The notes under the pieces: model-generated | The model's input: the letters and a program-made list of their open reading frames with translations, nothing else | Databases searched by the model: none | Told to the model about the DNA's origin: nothing | Shown: positions 50,423 to 60,826 of the stretch, one piece after another | Layout of the letters: the number at the start of each line of letters is the position of its first letter | Numbering within the stretch: position 1 is the first letter of the stretch | Assembly: GCF_001648115.1 (NCBI RefSeq) | Contig: NZ_CP011299.1 | Location: 186,001 to 250,000, forward strand | Length of the DNA stretch: 64,000 nucleotides | Source of the DNA: Buchnera aphidicola (Schlechtendalia chinensis) | Lineage (GTDB): Bacteria; Pseudomonadota; Gammaproteobacteria; Enterobacterales; Enterobacteriaceae | Direction of reading: 5' to 3' | Position numbers and translations under genes: made by a program

Positions 50423-52161
50423 TTATCGTTTTAATATTTGGTTTTTATTATATTGAGATAAATTGTCTGGTTTAGTATTAGTTATTCTCAATACAGATCT
50501 CATAATTGAACTAAAAACTGGAGCAGAAATTGTACCACCGTAATATTGTCCTGAACGTGGATCATTAATCATTACTATTAAAGAAAATTTCGGATTACTA
50601 ACTGGAGCTACTCCTACTGCATATGCTATATATCTATTAACATATTTTCCTTTTGAGTTAATTTTTTTTGCTGTTCCTGTTTTTACTGCGATTTTATATC
50701 CTTCGACTGCTGCTTTAATTCCTATACCTCCTGGTTCAGATACTGATTCAAGCATTTTGAGAACGGTTTTTACAAAAAATTTTGGAAATACCTGTGTGCT
50801 AGCACTTTTTTTATTCTTAATAATAGATAATGGTTTAGATAGTCCATATCTTCCAATAATTGTATAAACATTAGATAATTGTAATGGAGTTACCATAAGA
50901 CCATAACCAAAAGAAAATGTTGCTTTGTCTAAATCAGACCAATATTTTCGCTTAGGGTATATTCCACTTTTTTCTCCTAGAAGATCTTGAGTAGTTAATT
51001 TTCCTAAACCAAATTTAGAATAGATATCAGTTAATTCAGATGCTTTCATTAATAGTGCTAGTTTAGATATACCAATGTTGCTTGACTTTTTTAAGATTTC
51101 GGTAACTGATAGTTTTTCGTGTTGCGAAACGTCATGTATTATATGTTTGTTTATTATGAATGGAGTTGTATTTATTATGGATTTTGGAGTTATAATTTTT
51201 TTTTGTAAAGCTTTCATAATTACCATTGGTTTTACGGTAGATCCAGGCTCAAACATGTCAGTAACAGCTTGATTTCTCAGAAATTCCATAGGTATTTTTT
51301 TAAAATTATTAGGATTGTAAGTCGGGCTGTTAACCATAGCTAGAATTTCTCCAGTTTTTATATTTATTAATATGGCTGTTCCAGATTTAGCTTTGTTAAA
51401 ATTGACAGCATGACTCAATTCACGATATAGGATAGTTTGTAATCTAATATCGATACTTAAATTTATATCGTGTGGAATGTTTTTTTTAATTAATGTTGTA
51501 TTTTCTACTATATTTCCGAATTTGTCTGTTCTTATTTTTCGTTTTCCTGGAGTTCCTGAGAGGATGGAATTAAATTTTTTTTCTATTCCTTCGATACCTA
51601 TTCCGTCTATATTAGTTATTCCAACTAATTGCGAAATTAGTTTTCCAAAGGGATAATATCTTTGAAAATCTTCGTTAACATACACACCTGGAAGATGTAG
51701 TTTTTTTACATATTCTCCAATTTCTGGACTGACTTTTCGTGCCAAATATGTAAAGTGACTTTTTTGAAAATGGTTGATTTTTTGTGTAATATTTTTTACA
51801 GGAACAGATAATATTTGAGATAATTTTTTTAATATGTTTTTATTTAAATTTGTTTTTTTTTTAAAAAAAATAGTTTCGAGTCAATAAAAATATTATTAGC
51901 AGGTATGCTTACAGCTAATAAATGTCCTAATCTATCCTTAATCATTCCTCTCAAGTTTGGTTCTATTTGTATTCTAGATGATCGTGAGTCACTTTCTTTT
52001 ATTAATTGTTTAGCTTTAAACAATTGCAATATAGTTATGTTTAATACAATTATAACAATTGAGATGATAATTATACTACACAAAATTACAAATCGATGAT
52101 TGAAATTGTACTTTTTTTTTATAAAATTTTTAAATCGCATGTCGTTAAGAATACATTTCAT
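50423..52161 (-). pseudogene. ftsI: ftsI (PBP3), septal transpeptidase; frameshifted at a T8-A10 tract
   Basis: FtsI cross-links septal peptidoglycan. The N-terminal 105 codons hold the membrane helix and RGMIKDRLGHLLAVSIP, then stop after LFFLKKKQI. The rest, in the next frame, includes YLARKVSPEIGEYVKKLHLPG, the SxxK serine in EPGSTVKPM, SSN in KSSNIGISK and KTGTAKK. The break lies in the tract at 51853-51870. One extra A or T joins both parts without a stop, giving 579 residues (E. coli 588). TGAGGAT precedes the ATG. All catalytic motifs are intact. Confidence 0.88.
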
Positions 52162-52189
52162 GAGTAAAAAATCCTCAGAATTTCATTAG

Positions 52190-52504
52190 TTATTTTATGA
52201 TAATATTTTCTTTTAATGGGTTAGAATAAGTCATATTTAACTTTTCTTTAGCATATTGTTCGATTTTTCTATGCGATTTTAGGATATTTTTTTCTAGAAT
52301 TAAATTGTTACATTGTGCTGTTATCTTTTTTTGCATTATATCTAGTTGCTCTTCGTTTGAAATTAGTAATCTCGTTTTGTGAACTATGGTAATGACTAAA
52401 ATTGCAGAAGTAGTAATCATTAAAAGTAATATCATTAACTTTTTATAATATCTTTTAAAATCGTTTACAATAATTTTTTGTAAATTATAAGTGCTTTTGT
52501 TCAT
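52190..52504 (-). CDS. ftsL: Cell division protein FtsL
   Basis: FtsL is a small bitopic divisome protein that forms a complex with FtsB and FtsQ and activates FtsWI. The 104 residues (E. coli 121) show a short basic N-terminus, one membrane helix around 20-40 (KLMILLLMITTSAILVITIV) and a periplasmic heptad-like segment. Sequence identity is low, as usual for FtsL. The assignment rests on size, topology and position between rsmH (20-base overlap) and ftsI. Confidence 0.85.
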   Translation of the reverse strand: MNKSTYNLQKIIVNDFKRYYKKLMILLLMITTSAILVITIVHKTRLLISNEEQLDIMQKKITAQCNNLILEKNILKSHRKIEQYAKEKLNMTYSNPLKENIIIK

Positions 52505-53441
52505 AAATATTTTGGATTTCAGAAACTCTCAAAATTGCGCTTCGCGCTCTTGGATTATTTTTGATTTCGGATTTTGTTGGAATTATTTTACCAATAATTT
52601 TTAATTTTATTTCTTGTAAACTTTTTAATTGCGTTTCGTTAATAGCTAGTCCATATGGGACAGATGCAAGTTTACTATTTTTTGACATAAAGTTTTTAAC
52701 TATACGGTCTTCAAGCGAGTTAAAAGTAATAATTAATAATCGTCCTCTATTTTTTAAAATGTTGAATACATATTTGAGAGCTATTTTCAACTCATCAAGT
52801 TCTTTATTTATATATATTCTAATAGCTTGAAAAGTTCGTGTTGCAGGGTGTTTTTTGTTTCTTGGAACAATTTTTGAAATGAGATTAGATAATTCGCTAG
52901 TTCTTTCAATAGGTCGATTTTTTCTTTGTTTAACAATTTTTAAAGCTATTTTTTTTGCAAAACGTTCTTCTCCAAATTCATATAATACTTTTGAAATTAA
53001 TTGTTTGTTAGACTTAATTAACCAACTATGTGCTGTAATTCCTTTTTTTGGATCCATTCGCATATCTAATGGTCCATCTAGTAGAAACGAAAATCCTCGA
53101 TTAGGATCGTTTACTTGCATAGATGACATTCCTAAATCAAATAATATTCCATCTACTTTTCTTTGAATTTTTTTTTGTTGAAAACTTTTTAAAATTTTAG
53201 AAAAATTACCAGGAATGATATGAAATCTATGATCTTTTATTTTTTTTGCTACATTAATAGAATACGGATCTTTGTCAATAGCATACAATATTCCGTTTTC
53301 ATTTAAGTTTTTCAAGATTTCTTTCGAATGGCCTCCAAATCCAAAAGTACAGTCAATGTAAATACCGTCTTTTTTAATGTTTAAAAATTTTATTGTTTCT
53401 TTTTTTAAAACAGGAATATGAGTTAAGTTTAAATTATTCAC
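52485..53441 (-). CDS. rsmH: 16S rRNA (cytosine1402-N4)-methyltransferase RsmH
   Basis: RsmH (MraW) methylates C1402 of 16S rRNA in the P-site. The 318 residues (E. coli 313) include HIPVLKKETI, the SAM-binding DCTFGFGGHSKEIL, DLGMSSMQVNDPNRGFSF and the C-terminal NPRARSAILR. It is the first gene of the leftward division cluster. mraZ, which precedes it in E. coli, is absent; ilvH lies directly upstream after a 168-base gap. Its end overlaps ftsL by 20 bases. Confidence 0.96.
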   Translation of the reverse strand: MNNLNLTHIPVLKKETIKFLNIKKDGIYIDCTFGFGGHSKEILKNLNENGILYAIDKDPYSINVAKKIKDHRFHIIPGNFSKILKSFQQKKIQRKVDGILFDLGMSSMQVNDPNRGFSFLLDGPLDMRMDPKKGITAHSWLIKSNKQLISKVLYEFGEERFAKKIALKIVKQRKNRPIERTSELSNLISKIVPRNKKHPATRTFQAIRIYINKELDELKIALKYVFNILKNRGRLLIITFNSLEDRIVKNFMSKNSKLASVPYGLAINETQLKSLQEIKLKIIGKIIPTKSEIKNNPRARSAILRVSEIQNIYEQKHL

Positions 53442-53609
53442 AATTTTTCAGTATTTAAGTGTTATTTTTATGTAATTTATATATTCGCATTTTAAAAGAC
53501 AAATAAGTACACAAATTATTTTAAGAAAATAAAATTTTATTCTATACATAAAGTACTAATATTTTTTTTGTATAGTTTTGTAGTTTTCAAAATATATTCT
53601 TATAAATTA

Positions 53610-54089
53610 TTAGTTTCTAGAAATGCCTATAACTCCTGAACGAGAAATTTCAATAATTTCAGATATATTTCGTATAACTGCTAGATATGAGTCTATTTTA
53701 TTGCTAGTTCCTGATAATTGTATTATATAATACAAGGAAGTTACGTTTACAATTATGCCTTCGAAAATGTCTGTAATTTGTTTAATTTCTTTTCGGGTGT
53801 TGCTTGTTGTACTTTTGATTTTTATTAATATAATTTCTCTTTCTAAATGATTTTCGTATTCTATTTCTGTAACTCGCAATACATCTATTAGTTTGTGCAA
53901 TTGTTTTTCAATTTGTTCAATAATTTTTTTGTCTCCCATTGTTTGTATTGTTATTTTTGATATGGATGAGTCTTCTGTTGGAGCAACTGTTATACTTTCT
54001 ATGTTATATCCTCTTTGTGAAAATAAGCCTACAACTCTTGATAGAGCTCCAGATTCGTTTTCTAGTAAAACAGATATAATTCTTTTCAT
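53610..54089 (-). CDS. ilvH: Acetolactate synthase III small (regulatory) subunit
   Basis: IlvH is the regulatory subunit of acetolactate synthase III, with an N-terminal ACT domain ([22 protein letters not shown]) that binds valine in relatives. I start at [12 protein letters not shown] (159 residues, E. coli 163), one base after the ilvI stop (TAATATG); an upstream in-frame ATG would overlap ilvI and adds an unmatched MDKNN. The C-terminal domain ends GVIGISRN. It works with IlvI in isoleucine, valine and leucine synthesis for the host. Confidence 0.94.
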   Translation of the reverse strand: MKRIISVLLENESGALSRVVGLFSQRGYNIESITVAPTEDSSISKITIQTMGDKKIIEQIEKQLHKLIDVLRVTEIEYENHLEREIILIKIKSTTSNTRKEIKQITDIFEGIIVNVTSLYYIIQLSGTSNKIDSYLAVIRNISEIIEISRSGVIGISRN

Positions 54090-54090
54090 A

Positions 54091-55815
54091 TTATTTTTGT
54101 CCATTTTTTCTTAATAGCATGTTATTCATTCCTCCATCTCGAATTTGCATAGGGTATACATGCTCGGAAGCATCAATCTTTATGTCAACAAAAACTAAGT
54201 GTCCATTTTGCAATTTTTCTAAAGCTAACTGTAATTTTTTTTCTAGTTCTTTTGGAGTATTAATAGAGATTCCTGAGTGACCATACGATTCAGCTAATTT
54301 TATAAAGTTTGGTAATGACTTCATATAAGAGTGAGAATGTCGACCTGAATAAATTATATCTTGCCATTGTTTCACCATTCCTAAAGATTTATTATTTAAA
54401 TTTAGTATTAGTATTGGTAATTCATACTGCATTGCTGTAGAAAGTTCTTGAATGTTCATTTGTATACTTCCGTCTCCAGTGACACAAATAACAGTTTCAT
54501 TTGGAAACGCTAATTTAACACCTAGTGCTGCAGGAAGACCAAACCCCATAGTACCAAGTCCTCCTGAATTTATCCATCTTCTAGGTTTTTGAAAAGAGTA
54601 ATATAGTGCTGCAAACATTTGGTGTTGGCCTACATCTGATGTAATAAAAGCTTTTCCTTTAGTTAATTTCCAAATAGTTTTAATAACGCTCTGCGGTTTA
54701 ATGTTGTCGCTATTTGTATCAAAATTCAAACTATTTTTGTTTTTCCAGCTTTGGATTTTTATCCACCATTTTTTTAAACAGTAAAATTCTTTTACAAACA
54801 TATTGCTATTTATAAATACTAATATTTGTTGTAAAACATTTTTTGCGTTTCCAACAATTGGTATATGTGCAGTGATAGTTTTCGATATAGATGTAGGGTC
54901 AATATCAATATGTATAATCGTAGCGTTGGGACAATATTTTTTCACGTTGTTAGTAGTTCTATCATCAAATCTAACTCCAATTGCTAAGATTACATCTGCG
55001 TAATGCATAGCCATATTTGCTTCGTAAGTTCCATGCATACCTAACATTTGAAGGTTTTGGGGATGATTTCCTGGAAATGCACCAAGTGCCATTAGAGATG
55101 TAGTGACAGGAATATTTAGTTTTTCTGCTAGTTCTTTTAATTCGTTGTGGCAGTTTGCGCTAATTACTCCTCCTCCAGCGTAAATCACAGGTTGTTTGGA
55201 TAATTTTAGAATATCAATAGCTTTTTTTATTTGTCTAGAGTGTCCTTTCGTAATTGGATTATAAGATCTTATATTAACTTCGATTGGCCATATATACGGC
55301 TTTTTGTTATATGAGTTTAAAATGTCTTTAGGAAGGTCTATTACAATTGGTCCTGGCCGACCGCTTGAAGCTAACCAGAACGCTTTTTTGAACGTTATGG
55401 GAATATCTTCTGTTTTTTTTACTAAAAAACTATGTTTAACTATTGGTCGTGAAATTCCAATCATATCACATTCTTGAAAAGCATCGTATCCTATTAAAGA
55501 CGATGATACTTGTCCTGATATTACTACTATTGGAATAGAATCCATGTATGCTGTAGCAATTCCTGTAATAGAGTTAGTTGCGCCAGGACCAGAAGTAACC
55601 AATACAACTCCAATTTTCCCAGTAGCTCGTGCATACCCATCGGCCATGTGAGTAGCTCCCTGCTCGTGACGTACTAAAATGTGTTTTATTTTTTTTGTTG
55701 ATTTTAAGGAATCATATATATCTAATACTGCCCCTCCAGGATATCCAAAAATGTACTTGATACCTTGGTCAATCAGTGATTGAATGATCATTTCAGATCC
55801 TGATAGCATTTCCAT
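54091..55815 (-). CDS. ilvI: Acetolactate synthase III large (catalytic) subunit
   Basis: IlvI is the ThDP- and FAD-dependent enzyme forming acetolactate or acetohydroxybutyrate. The 574 residues equal E. coli IlvI when started at MEMLSGSEM, which has GGAG five bases upstream; an in-frame ATG 8 codons earlier is less likely. Motifs: [25 protein letters not shown] with the catalytic Glu, and the ThDP motif [12 protein letters not shown]. It is followed directly by ilvH. An AT hairpin lies upstream. Confidence 0.96.
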   Translation of the reverse strand: MEMLSGSEMIIQSLIDQGIKYIFGYPGGAVLDIYDSLKSTKKIKHILVRHEQGATHMADGYARATGKIGVVLVTSGPGATNSITGIATAYMDSIPIVVISGQVSSSLIGYDAFQECDMIGISRPIVKHSFLVKKTEDIPITFKKAFWLASSGRPGPIVIDLPKDILNSYNKKPYIWPIEVNIRSYNPITKGHSRQIKKAIDILKLSKQPVIYAGGGVISANCHNELKELAEKLNIPVTTSLMALGAFPGNHPQNLQMLGMHGTYEANMAMHYADVILAIGVRFDDRTTNNVKKYCPNATIIHIDIDPTSISKTITAHIPIVGNAKNVLQQILVFINSNMFVKEFYCLKKWWIKIQSWKNKNSLNFDTNSDNIKPQSVIKTIWKLTKGKAFITSDVGQHQMFAALYYSFQKPRRWINSGGLGTMGFGLPAALGVKLAFPNETVICVTGDGSIQMNIQELSTAMQYELPILILNLNNKSLGMVKQWQDIIYSGRHSHSYMKSLPNFIKLAESYGHSGISINTPKELEKKLQLALEKLQNGHLVFVDIKIDASEHVYPMQIRDGGMNNMLLRKNGQK

Positions 55816-55893
55816 TGTTTCTCCACTGTTAACTTTCATATTTATTTTATATGCTTTGTGATGGACAGATATATAAGTTTGAAGATTTGATTG

Positions 55894-55916
55894 ATTTTAT
55901 CAGTTTATGATAAAAT
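55894..55916 (-). promoter_or_regulatory. Hairpin upstream of ilvI
   Basis: A perfect 9-bp inverted repeat, ATTTTATCA and TGATAAAAT, with a 5-base loop, lies about 80 bases before the ilvI start. No T-run follows on the minus strand, so it is not a classical terminator for apbE. It could be part of the ilvI 5' untranslated region or an operator. Its role is unknown. Confidence 0.35.
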
Positions 55917-56059
55917 GTTTATTTTTAAATGTAAATCAATATATTTTAATTTCAACTTGAAAGTACTGTTTATTTTATTATATTTTATTAATGATTTAAC
56001 TTATTATTTTTTAATATTTAAGATGTATTAAAAATTTTAATGTTTGAAAAACAATTTTT

Positions 56060-57145
56060 TTAAAATATTTTTTTGAGAAATATATGAAATTGAGGAGAAA
56101 TCCATGTAAATAGATTTAATTTTTCTTCTTTGATTAAACATACAGCTAATTTTTCTTTAATTGCAATTTTTTTTGCTTGGTCAAAACCTAATATCATTAA
56201 TCCTGTATCCCATGCATCTGCTTCTAACGCTGATTTTGCGATTACACTCACCGAAACTAAATTATGATTGATAGGATTGCCTGTATTTGGATTGATTAAA
56301 TGTACAATTTTTTTTTTAAGGTAGTAGTAATTTCTATAAGTTCCTGACGTACTGATAGCATGATTATACAATTTTACCGTTATAAATGCTTTAATTTCTT
56401 TATCTGTTGGTTTTTGGATAGCTATTATTTTAGGTTTGTCAATATAATTTTTTGTATGAGTAATAATTGCTCCTCCAACTGCAATAGTATAATTTTTTAT
56501 TCCTTTTTTTTGAAGTAACTCTCCTAAGTGGTCTGCAATAAATCCTTCTCCTAATGTCGATAAATCTACTATTATATTTTTTTTGTTTTTTTGAAGATAA
56601 TATTGTTTATTTTTTTTAGTAACTTTTAAATATTTTAAATTAGTTAATGAAAGAGCATTTTTAATGATTTGTGGATTTGGAATATTAGTTGGTGGAGTTT
56701 GAGGTCCAAATCCCCATATATTAACTAACGTTCCTATAGTAATGTCTAGGGCATTAGATGTTTTTTTTCCTATAAGTAAAGCTGTTAATATAATTTTTGC
56801 CAAATTTTTACTAATTTTTTGTGGATAAGTGCTTTTACGGTTGTTAAATTTTGAGATGATAGAATTCTTTTCCCAAAAAGATAGCTCTTGATTATCATTT
56901 TCTAGTTGTTTTTTAATATCTTCGATTAATATTTTTTTATTTATATTTTTGTTTATAAAGTTTATTTTCCATGTTGTACCAATAATTTTCCCAAATATGT
57001 AAATTGGTTCATTTTCTTCTTTTTTATATTTATTTATATAAAAAGTTAAAAAAAAAAATGCATTCCTCAATAATGTTTTCACAGTTCCTCTACATATTTT
57101 GCAATATATTCTTTTAATGTATGTTGTAAAATATAACGATCTCAA
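56060..57145 (-). CDS. apbE: FAD:protein FMN transferase ApbE
   Basis: ApbE attaches FMN covalently to threonine residues of redox proteins such as Rnf/Nqr subunits. The 361 residues match E. coli ApbE from GKIIGTTWK on: NIWGFGPQTPP, VDLSTLGEGFIADHL, AVGGAI, ISTSGTYRNYYYL and the metal-binding EADAWDTGLMILG. The family HxIDP is HLINP here (Asp to Asn). The N-terminus is basic and hydrophobic (about 25-40) but has no clear lipobox Cys, unlike the E. coli lipoprotein. The exact start is uncertain. Confidence 0.9.
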   Translation of the reverse strand: MRSLYFTTYIKRIYCKICRGTVKTLLRNAFFFLTFYINKYKKEENEPIYIFGKIIGTTWKINFINKNINKKILIEDIKKQLENDNQELSFWEKNSIISKFNNRKSTYPQKISKNLAKIILTALLIGKKTSNALDITIGTLVNIWGFGPQTPPTNIPNPQIIKNALSLTNLKYLKVTKKNKQYYLQKNKKNIIVDLSTLGEGFIADHLGELLQKKGIKNYTIAVGGAIITHTKNYIDKPKIIAIQKPTDKEIKAFITVKLYNHAISTSGTYRNYYYLKKKIVHLINPNTGNPINHNLVSVSVIAKSALEADAWDTGLMILGFDQAKKIAIKEKLAVCLIKEEKLNLFTWISPQFHIFLKKIF

Positions 57146-57568
57146 TAATTTAATGAGATTTTATTTGTTAACATGTTTTTTATAGTTTTTTTTAAATCGT
57201 TATTTTTAAAATCGTTAAATTATAAGTTTTAAGAAATGTAATATTAACAGTTTTCCTTTATCATAATGTGTAGACTAATTTTTTAGAACATAAATTATAT
57301 TTTTATATCAATTTAAATTATAGATATACATTTAAAAAAAACAACTTAAATTTCATATTTTATACATTTGTGTTATTTTTATATATTTTAAATGCATAGT
57401 ATACGTTAAATGAAAAACGTTTTATAATTCGGAATTATTCTGTTAAATTTTTTGGTGTTTTTTATTTTCATAATTAAATGCATCATTTTAATAATTTTTA
57501 ACTCAAAAAACTTAGTGTTAATTTTATAATAATCAATTTTAATTTTAAAGTGAGAACGAGTAAAAAGT
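57146..57568. other. Divergent apbE-degP intergenic region
   Basis: These 423 bases hold the presumed promoters of apbE (leftward) and degP (rightward). A TATAAT at about 57523 could serve degP, but no good -35 sits 17 bases before it. I see no gene, RNA or strong hairpin. Confidence 0.5.
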
Positions 57569-58999
57569 ATGACGCTAATACTACGAATAATTTCTACATT
57601 TTCTATTTTATTACTAATTTTTGGATTTTCATGGAAAAATCCAGTTTTTAGAAATAATGTTTCGAATTTGGAATCTACGAATTTTGGTTTAGCATCTATG
57701 TTAGAAGAGGTTTTACCTTCTGTAGTTAGTATAGATATTGAAGGAAATACTATTGTTCAACAGGTTTATTCGCCATATCAGTTTCAATCTTTTTGTAAAA
57801 ATAATAATTTACTTTGTAAAAAAAATGTTTTTCTTAAAAAATTTCAACGTTATCAAACAACGTATCAAAAGAATTCTTTACAGGAAAGATTTCATGCATT
57901 AGGATCAGGAGTTATTATAAATGCTAAAAAGGGATATGTAGTTACTAATAATCATGTAATTAATAATGCTACTAAAATACAAGTTCAGTTGAGTAACGGA
58001 CATCGATATAATGCTAAAATAGTTGGAAAAGATTCGCGTTTTGATATTGCTTTAATTCAATTAGAAGAAGTTAAAAATTTAAAAGAAATTAAAATTTCTG
58101 ATTCAAATTTGTTGCGAGTAGGGGACTCTGTTATTGCTATTGGTAATCCTTATGGATTAGGAGAGACTGTTACGTCTGGAATTGTTTCTGCTTTAAATCG
58201 CAACGGATTGAATGTTGAAAATTATGAAAATTTTATTCAGACTGACGCGGCTATTAATAGAGGAAATTCTGGGGGTGCATTAGTCAATTTAAAGGGTGAA
58301 TTAATTGGAATTAATACAGCAATTTTAACTCCGGATAGCGGAAATGTAGGAATAGGATTTGCAATTCCATCAAATGTAGTTACAAGCTTAACTAATCAAA
58401 TGATAGCACATGGTCAAGTTTATCGTAATGAGTTAGGTATCACAGGTGTAGAATTAAGTTCTGATTTAGCAAAAGCTATGCGACTTCACATTCATAGAGG
58501 TGCTTTTGTTAGTAGAGTCGTTTCGAAGTCTTCAGCTGATATTGCAGGAATTAAGCCGGGAGATGTTATTATTTCTTTAAATAAAAAACCTATTTTTGAT
58601 TTTTTATCATTACGTGCAGAAATAGCTGCCTTGCCAGCTAATACAAGCATGGAACTAGGGTTATTAAGAGATGGGTATTTTAAGATTGTAAAAGTAGAAC
58701 TAAAACTTAGAACTAAAAATAAAGTTGAGTCTATAAATTTACATTTAGCAATTGAAGGTGCTGAATTAAGTGATTTTTATTTTAATAGTCACAAAAAAGG
58801 AATCTACGTTGAAAATGTCATAAAAGATACAGCGGCTTTTCGTATAGGTTTTAAAAATAATGATGTTATAGTTGGTGCTAATAAATGTATTATAACATGC
58901 TTAGATGATTTCAAAAAATTACTTAGTTCTAATCCAGAAATATTAGTGTTTAAAGTTAGGAGAGGTTCTGAAATTGTATATTTGTTGACTCAAGATTAA
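57569..58999 (+). CDS. degP: Periplasmic serine endoprotease DegP/HtrA
   Basis: DegP degrades and refolds misfolded envelope proteins. The 476 residues (E. coli 474) begin with a signal-like hydrophobic stretch (about 4-22). The trypsin-like domain has the catalytic triad in VVTNNHVI (His), DSRFDIALIQ (Asp) and INRGNSGGALVN (Ser). Two PDZ domains follow (GAFVSRVVSKSSADIAGIKPGDVI; GIYVENVIKDTAAFRIGFKNND-like). The insert after residue 50 resembles the DegP LA loop, favouring DegP over DegQ. It converges on dapD. Confidence 0.93.
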   Translation: MTLILRIISTFSILLLIFGFSWKNPVFRNNVSNLESTNFGLASMLEEVLPSVVSIDIEGNTIVQQVYSPYQFQSFCKNNNLLCKKNVFLKKFQRYQTTYQKNSLQERFHALGSGVIINAKKGYVVTNNHVINNATKIQVQLSNGHRYNAKIVGKDSRFDIALIQLEEVKNLKEIKISDSNLLRVGDSVIAIGNPYGLGETVTSGIVSALNRNGLNVENYENFIQTDAAINRGNSGGALVNLKGELIGINTAILTPDSGNVGIGFAIPSNVVTSLTNQMIAHGQVYRNELGITGVELSSDLAKAMRLHIHRGAFVSRVVSKSSADIAGIKPGDVIISLNKKPIFDFLSLRAEIAALPANTSMELGLLRDGYFKIVKVELKLRTKNKVESINLHLAIEGAELSDFYFNSHKKGIYVENVIKDTAAFRIGFKNNDVIVGANKCIITCLDDFKKLLSSNPEILVFKVRRGSEIVYLLTQD

Positions 59000-59006
59000 T
59001 GAATTT

Positions 59007-59044
59007 TCCTACCTAGAAAATAGTAAAAATATTTTTAGGTAGGA
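59007..59044. terminator. Bidirectional terminator between degP and dapD
   Basis: The 9-bp stem TCCTACCTA/TAGGTAGGA is extended by a further A/T-rich inner stem, with A/T tails on both sides. It lies right after the degP stop, between convergent genes. Confidence 0.75.
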
Positions 59045-59103
59045 TTTTATATTTTAAAATTTTTAAATGTTTTTAAAATTCAAAAAAAATATTTTTGATA
59101 CAA

Positions 59104-59928
59104 TCAATCAGAAGATCTTAAAGTTTTATTAATTTTAGTTTTTTTTAACGTTTGTTCGTCTACGCGTTTTACGATAATTGCACAATACAAATTATAATTT
59201 TTATTTTCAGATGGCAAACTACCTGGAACAACTACGGATTTTTTTGGAATTCTTCCATAAGAAATAGTGTTGTTAATTCTATTATAAATTTTAGTGCTTT
59301 GCCCAATATATACTCCCATAGAGATTACCGACCCAGATTCTACGATTACTCCTTCAACAATTTCTGATCGAGCTCCAATGAAGCAATTGTCTTCAATTAT
59401 TGTTGGATTATTCTGTAAAGGTTCTAGGACACCTCCTATTCCTACTCCACCTGATAAATGTACATTTTTTCCTATTTGAGCGCAAGATCCAACAGTAGCC
59501 CATGTATCTATCATAGTACCTTCATCAACATATGCTCCTATATTTATGAAAGAAGGCATTAAAATCGTATTTTTTCCAATGTAAGAACCATATCGAACTG
59601 ATGTTGGAGGTACTATTCTAGTTTCATCTCTAATAAAATGCTCTTCTTGGTATTTTGAATATTTTAATTTTATTTTGTCATAATATTTTGTTTCATTGCT
59701 TTTAATTACATTATTTTTTTGTATACAAAAATAAAGTAAAATAGCTTTTTTTATCCATTGATGAGTATGCCAATTATTTTCTATTTTTTCTGATACTCTT
59801 AAAATTCCTTGATTTAACATTTCTATTACTTGACGAATAGAATCAATTGTAGTCTTATCAATTGTATTAGAGTTAATATTGTTTTTATTTTCAAATGCAT
59901 TCTCAATTATTTTTTTTAAGTTTTTCAT
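59104..59928 (-). CDS. dapD: Tetrahydrodipicolinate N-succinyltransferase
   Basis: DapD succinylates tetrahydrodipicolinate on the route to meso-DAP and lysine. The 274 residues equal E. coli DapD in length. A helical N-terminus is followed by the left-handed beta-helix of hexapeptide repeats ([40 protein letters not shown]) and the C-terminal [12 protein letters not shown]. Its product meso-DAP is the substrate of MurE, so lysine supply alone could explain retention. It is 97 bases from map. Confidence 0.96.
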   Translation of the reverse strand: MKNLKKIIENAFENKNNINSNTIDKTTIDSIRQVIEMLNQGILRVSEKIENNWHTHQWIKKAILLYFCIQKNNVIKSNETKYYDKIKLKYSKYQEEHFIRDETRIVPPTSVRYGSYIGKNTILMPSFINIGAYVDEGTMIDTWATVGSCAQIGKNVHLSGGVGIGGVLEPLQNNPTIIEDNCFIGARSEIVEGVIVESGSVISMGVYIGQSTKIYNRINNTISYGRIPKKSVVVPGSLPSENKNYNLYCAIIVKRVDEQTLKKTKINKTLRSSD

Positions 59929-60025
59929 GGAAATTTTTGGATTCTATTTATTTTTAGAAATAAAAGTTGTATTTTATAAATTTGTATTTAATATTTTTAA
60001 AATAAGATAATATTTTTTATAAAAT

Positions 60026-60826
60026 TTAATATAAATTTTTTAGTATTTTTGGTATTTTTTCTGTTTTTTGTATTGTGAGTATTTCGCATCCTTCTTCATT
60101 TATTAAGATAGTATGCTCATATTGAGCTGATAGACTGTTGTCTTTCGTTTTAATTGTCCATCCGTCGTTCATACAGTGAACTTCAGGTCTTCCTGCATTT
60201 ATAATTGGTTCTATTGTAAATGTCATACCAGATTGTAGTACAATTTTTTCGCTATCGTAATAATTGTGATGTAGTATTTGAGGTTCTTCGTGAAATTTAC
60301 TTCCAATTCCGTGTCCACAATATTCTCTTACTATAGAGAAGTTTTGTTCTTCTATATATTTTTGTATTGTTTTTCCAATTTGATTTATTTGTATTCCAGG
60401 TTTAATTTTATATAATGATAAGTATAAACTTTCTTGTGTAGTTTCACATAATAATTTACCTAATTTCGTTGGTTTTCCAACAAAGAACATTCTGGATGCA
60501 TCTCCATAATATTTATTTTTAATGATTGCAATATCGATATTAACTATATCTCCATTTTTTAATATATGGTTATTATTAGGAATACCGTGACAGACAATAT
60601 TGTTCGCAGAAATACAAACAGATTTCGGAAAACCATTATATCCTAAACATGCTGGTTTAGCTTTTTGTATTTTTGTTATATAATTATGACAAATAAAATC
60701 TAGTTCTCCTGTAGAAATCCCAGGAACTACATATTGTTCGATCATTTCCAAAACTTCTGCTACAAGTTTTCCTGCTATGCGCATCTTTTCAATTTCATTT
60801 TTTTTCTTTATGGGAATAGTAATCAT
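60026..60826 (-). CDS. map: Methionine aminopeptidase, type I
   Basis: Map removes the initiator Met from nascent proteins. The 266 residues (E. coli 264) show CHGIPNN with the substrate-binding His and the metal ligands in VNIDIAIIKNKYYGDASRMF, GHGIGSKFHEEP, TIEPI and AQYEHTILI. It is divergent from rpsB, as in E. coli, with 320 bases between the starts. Confidence 0.96.
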   Translation of the reverse strand: MITIPIKKKNEIEKMRIAGKLVAEVLEMIEQYVVPGISTGELDFICHNYITKIQKAKPACLGYNGFPKSVCISANNIVCHGIPNNNHILKNGDIVNIDIAIIKNKYYGDASRMFFVGKPTKLGKLLCETTQESLYLSLYKIKPGIQINQIGKTIQKYIEEQNFSIVREYCGHGIGSKFHEEPQILHHNYYDSEKIVLQSGMTFTIEPIINAGRPEVHCMNDGWTIKTKDNSLSAQYEHTILINEEGCEILTIQKTEKIPKILKNLY

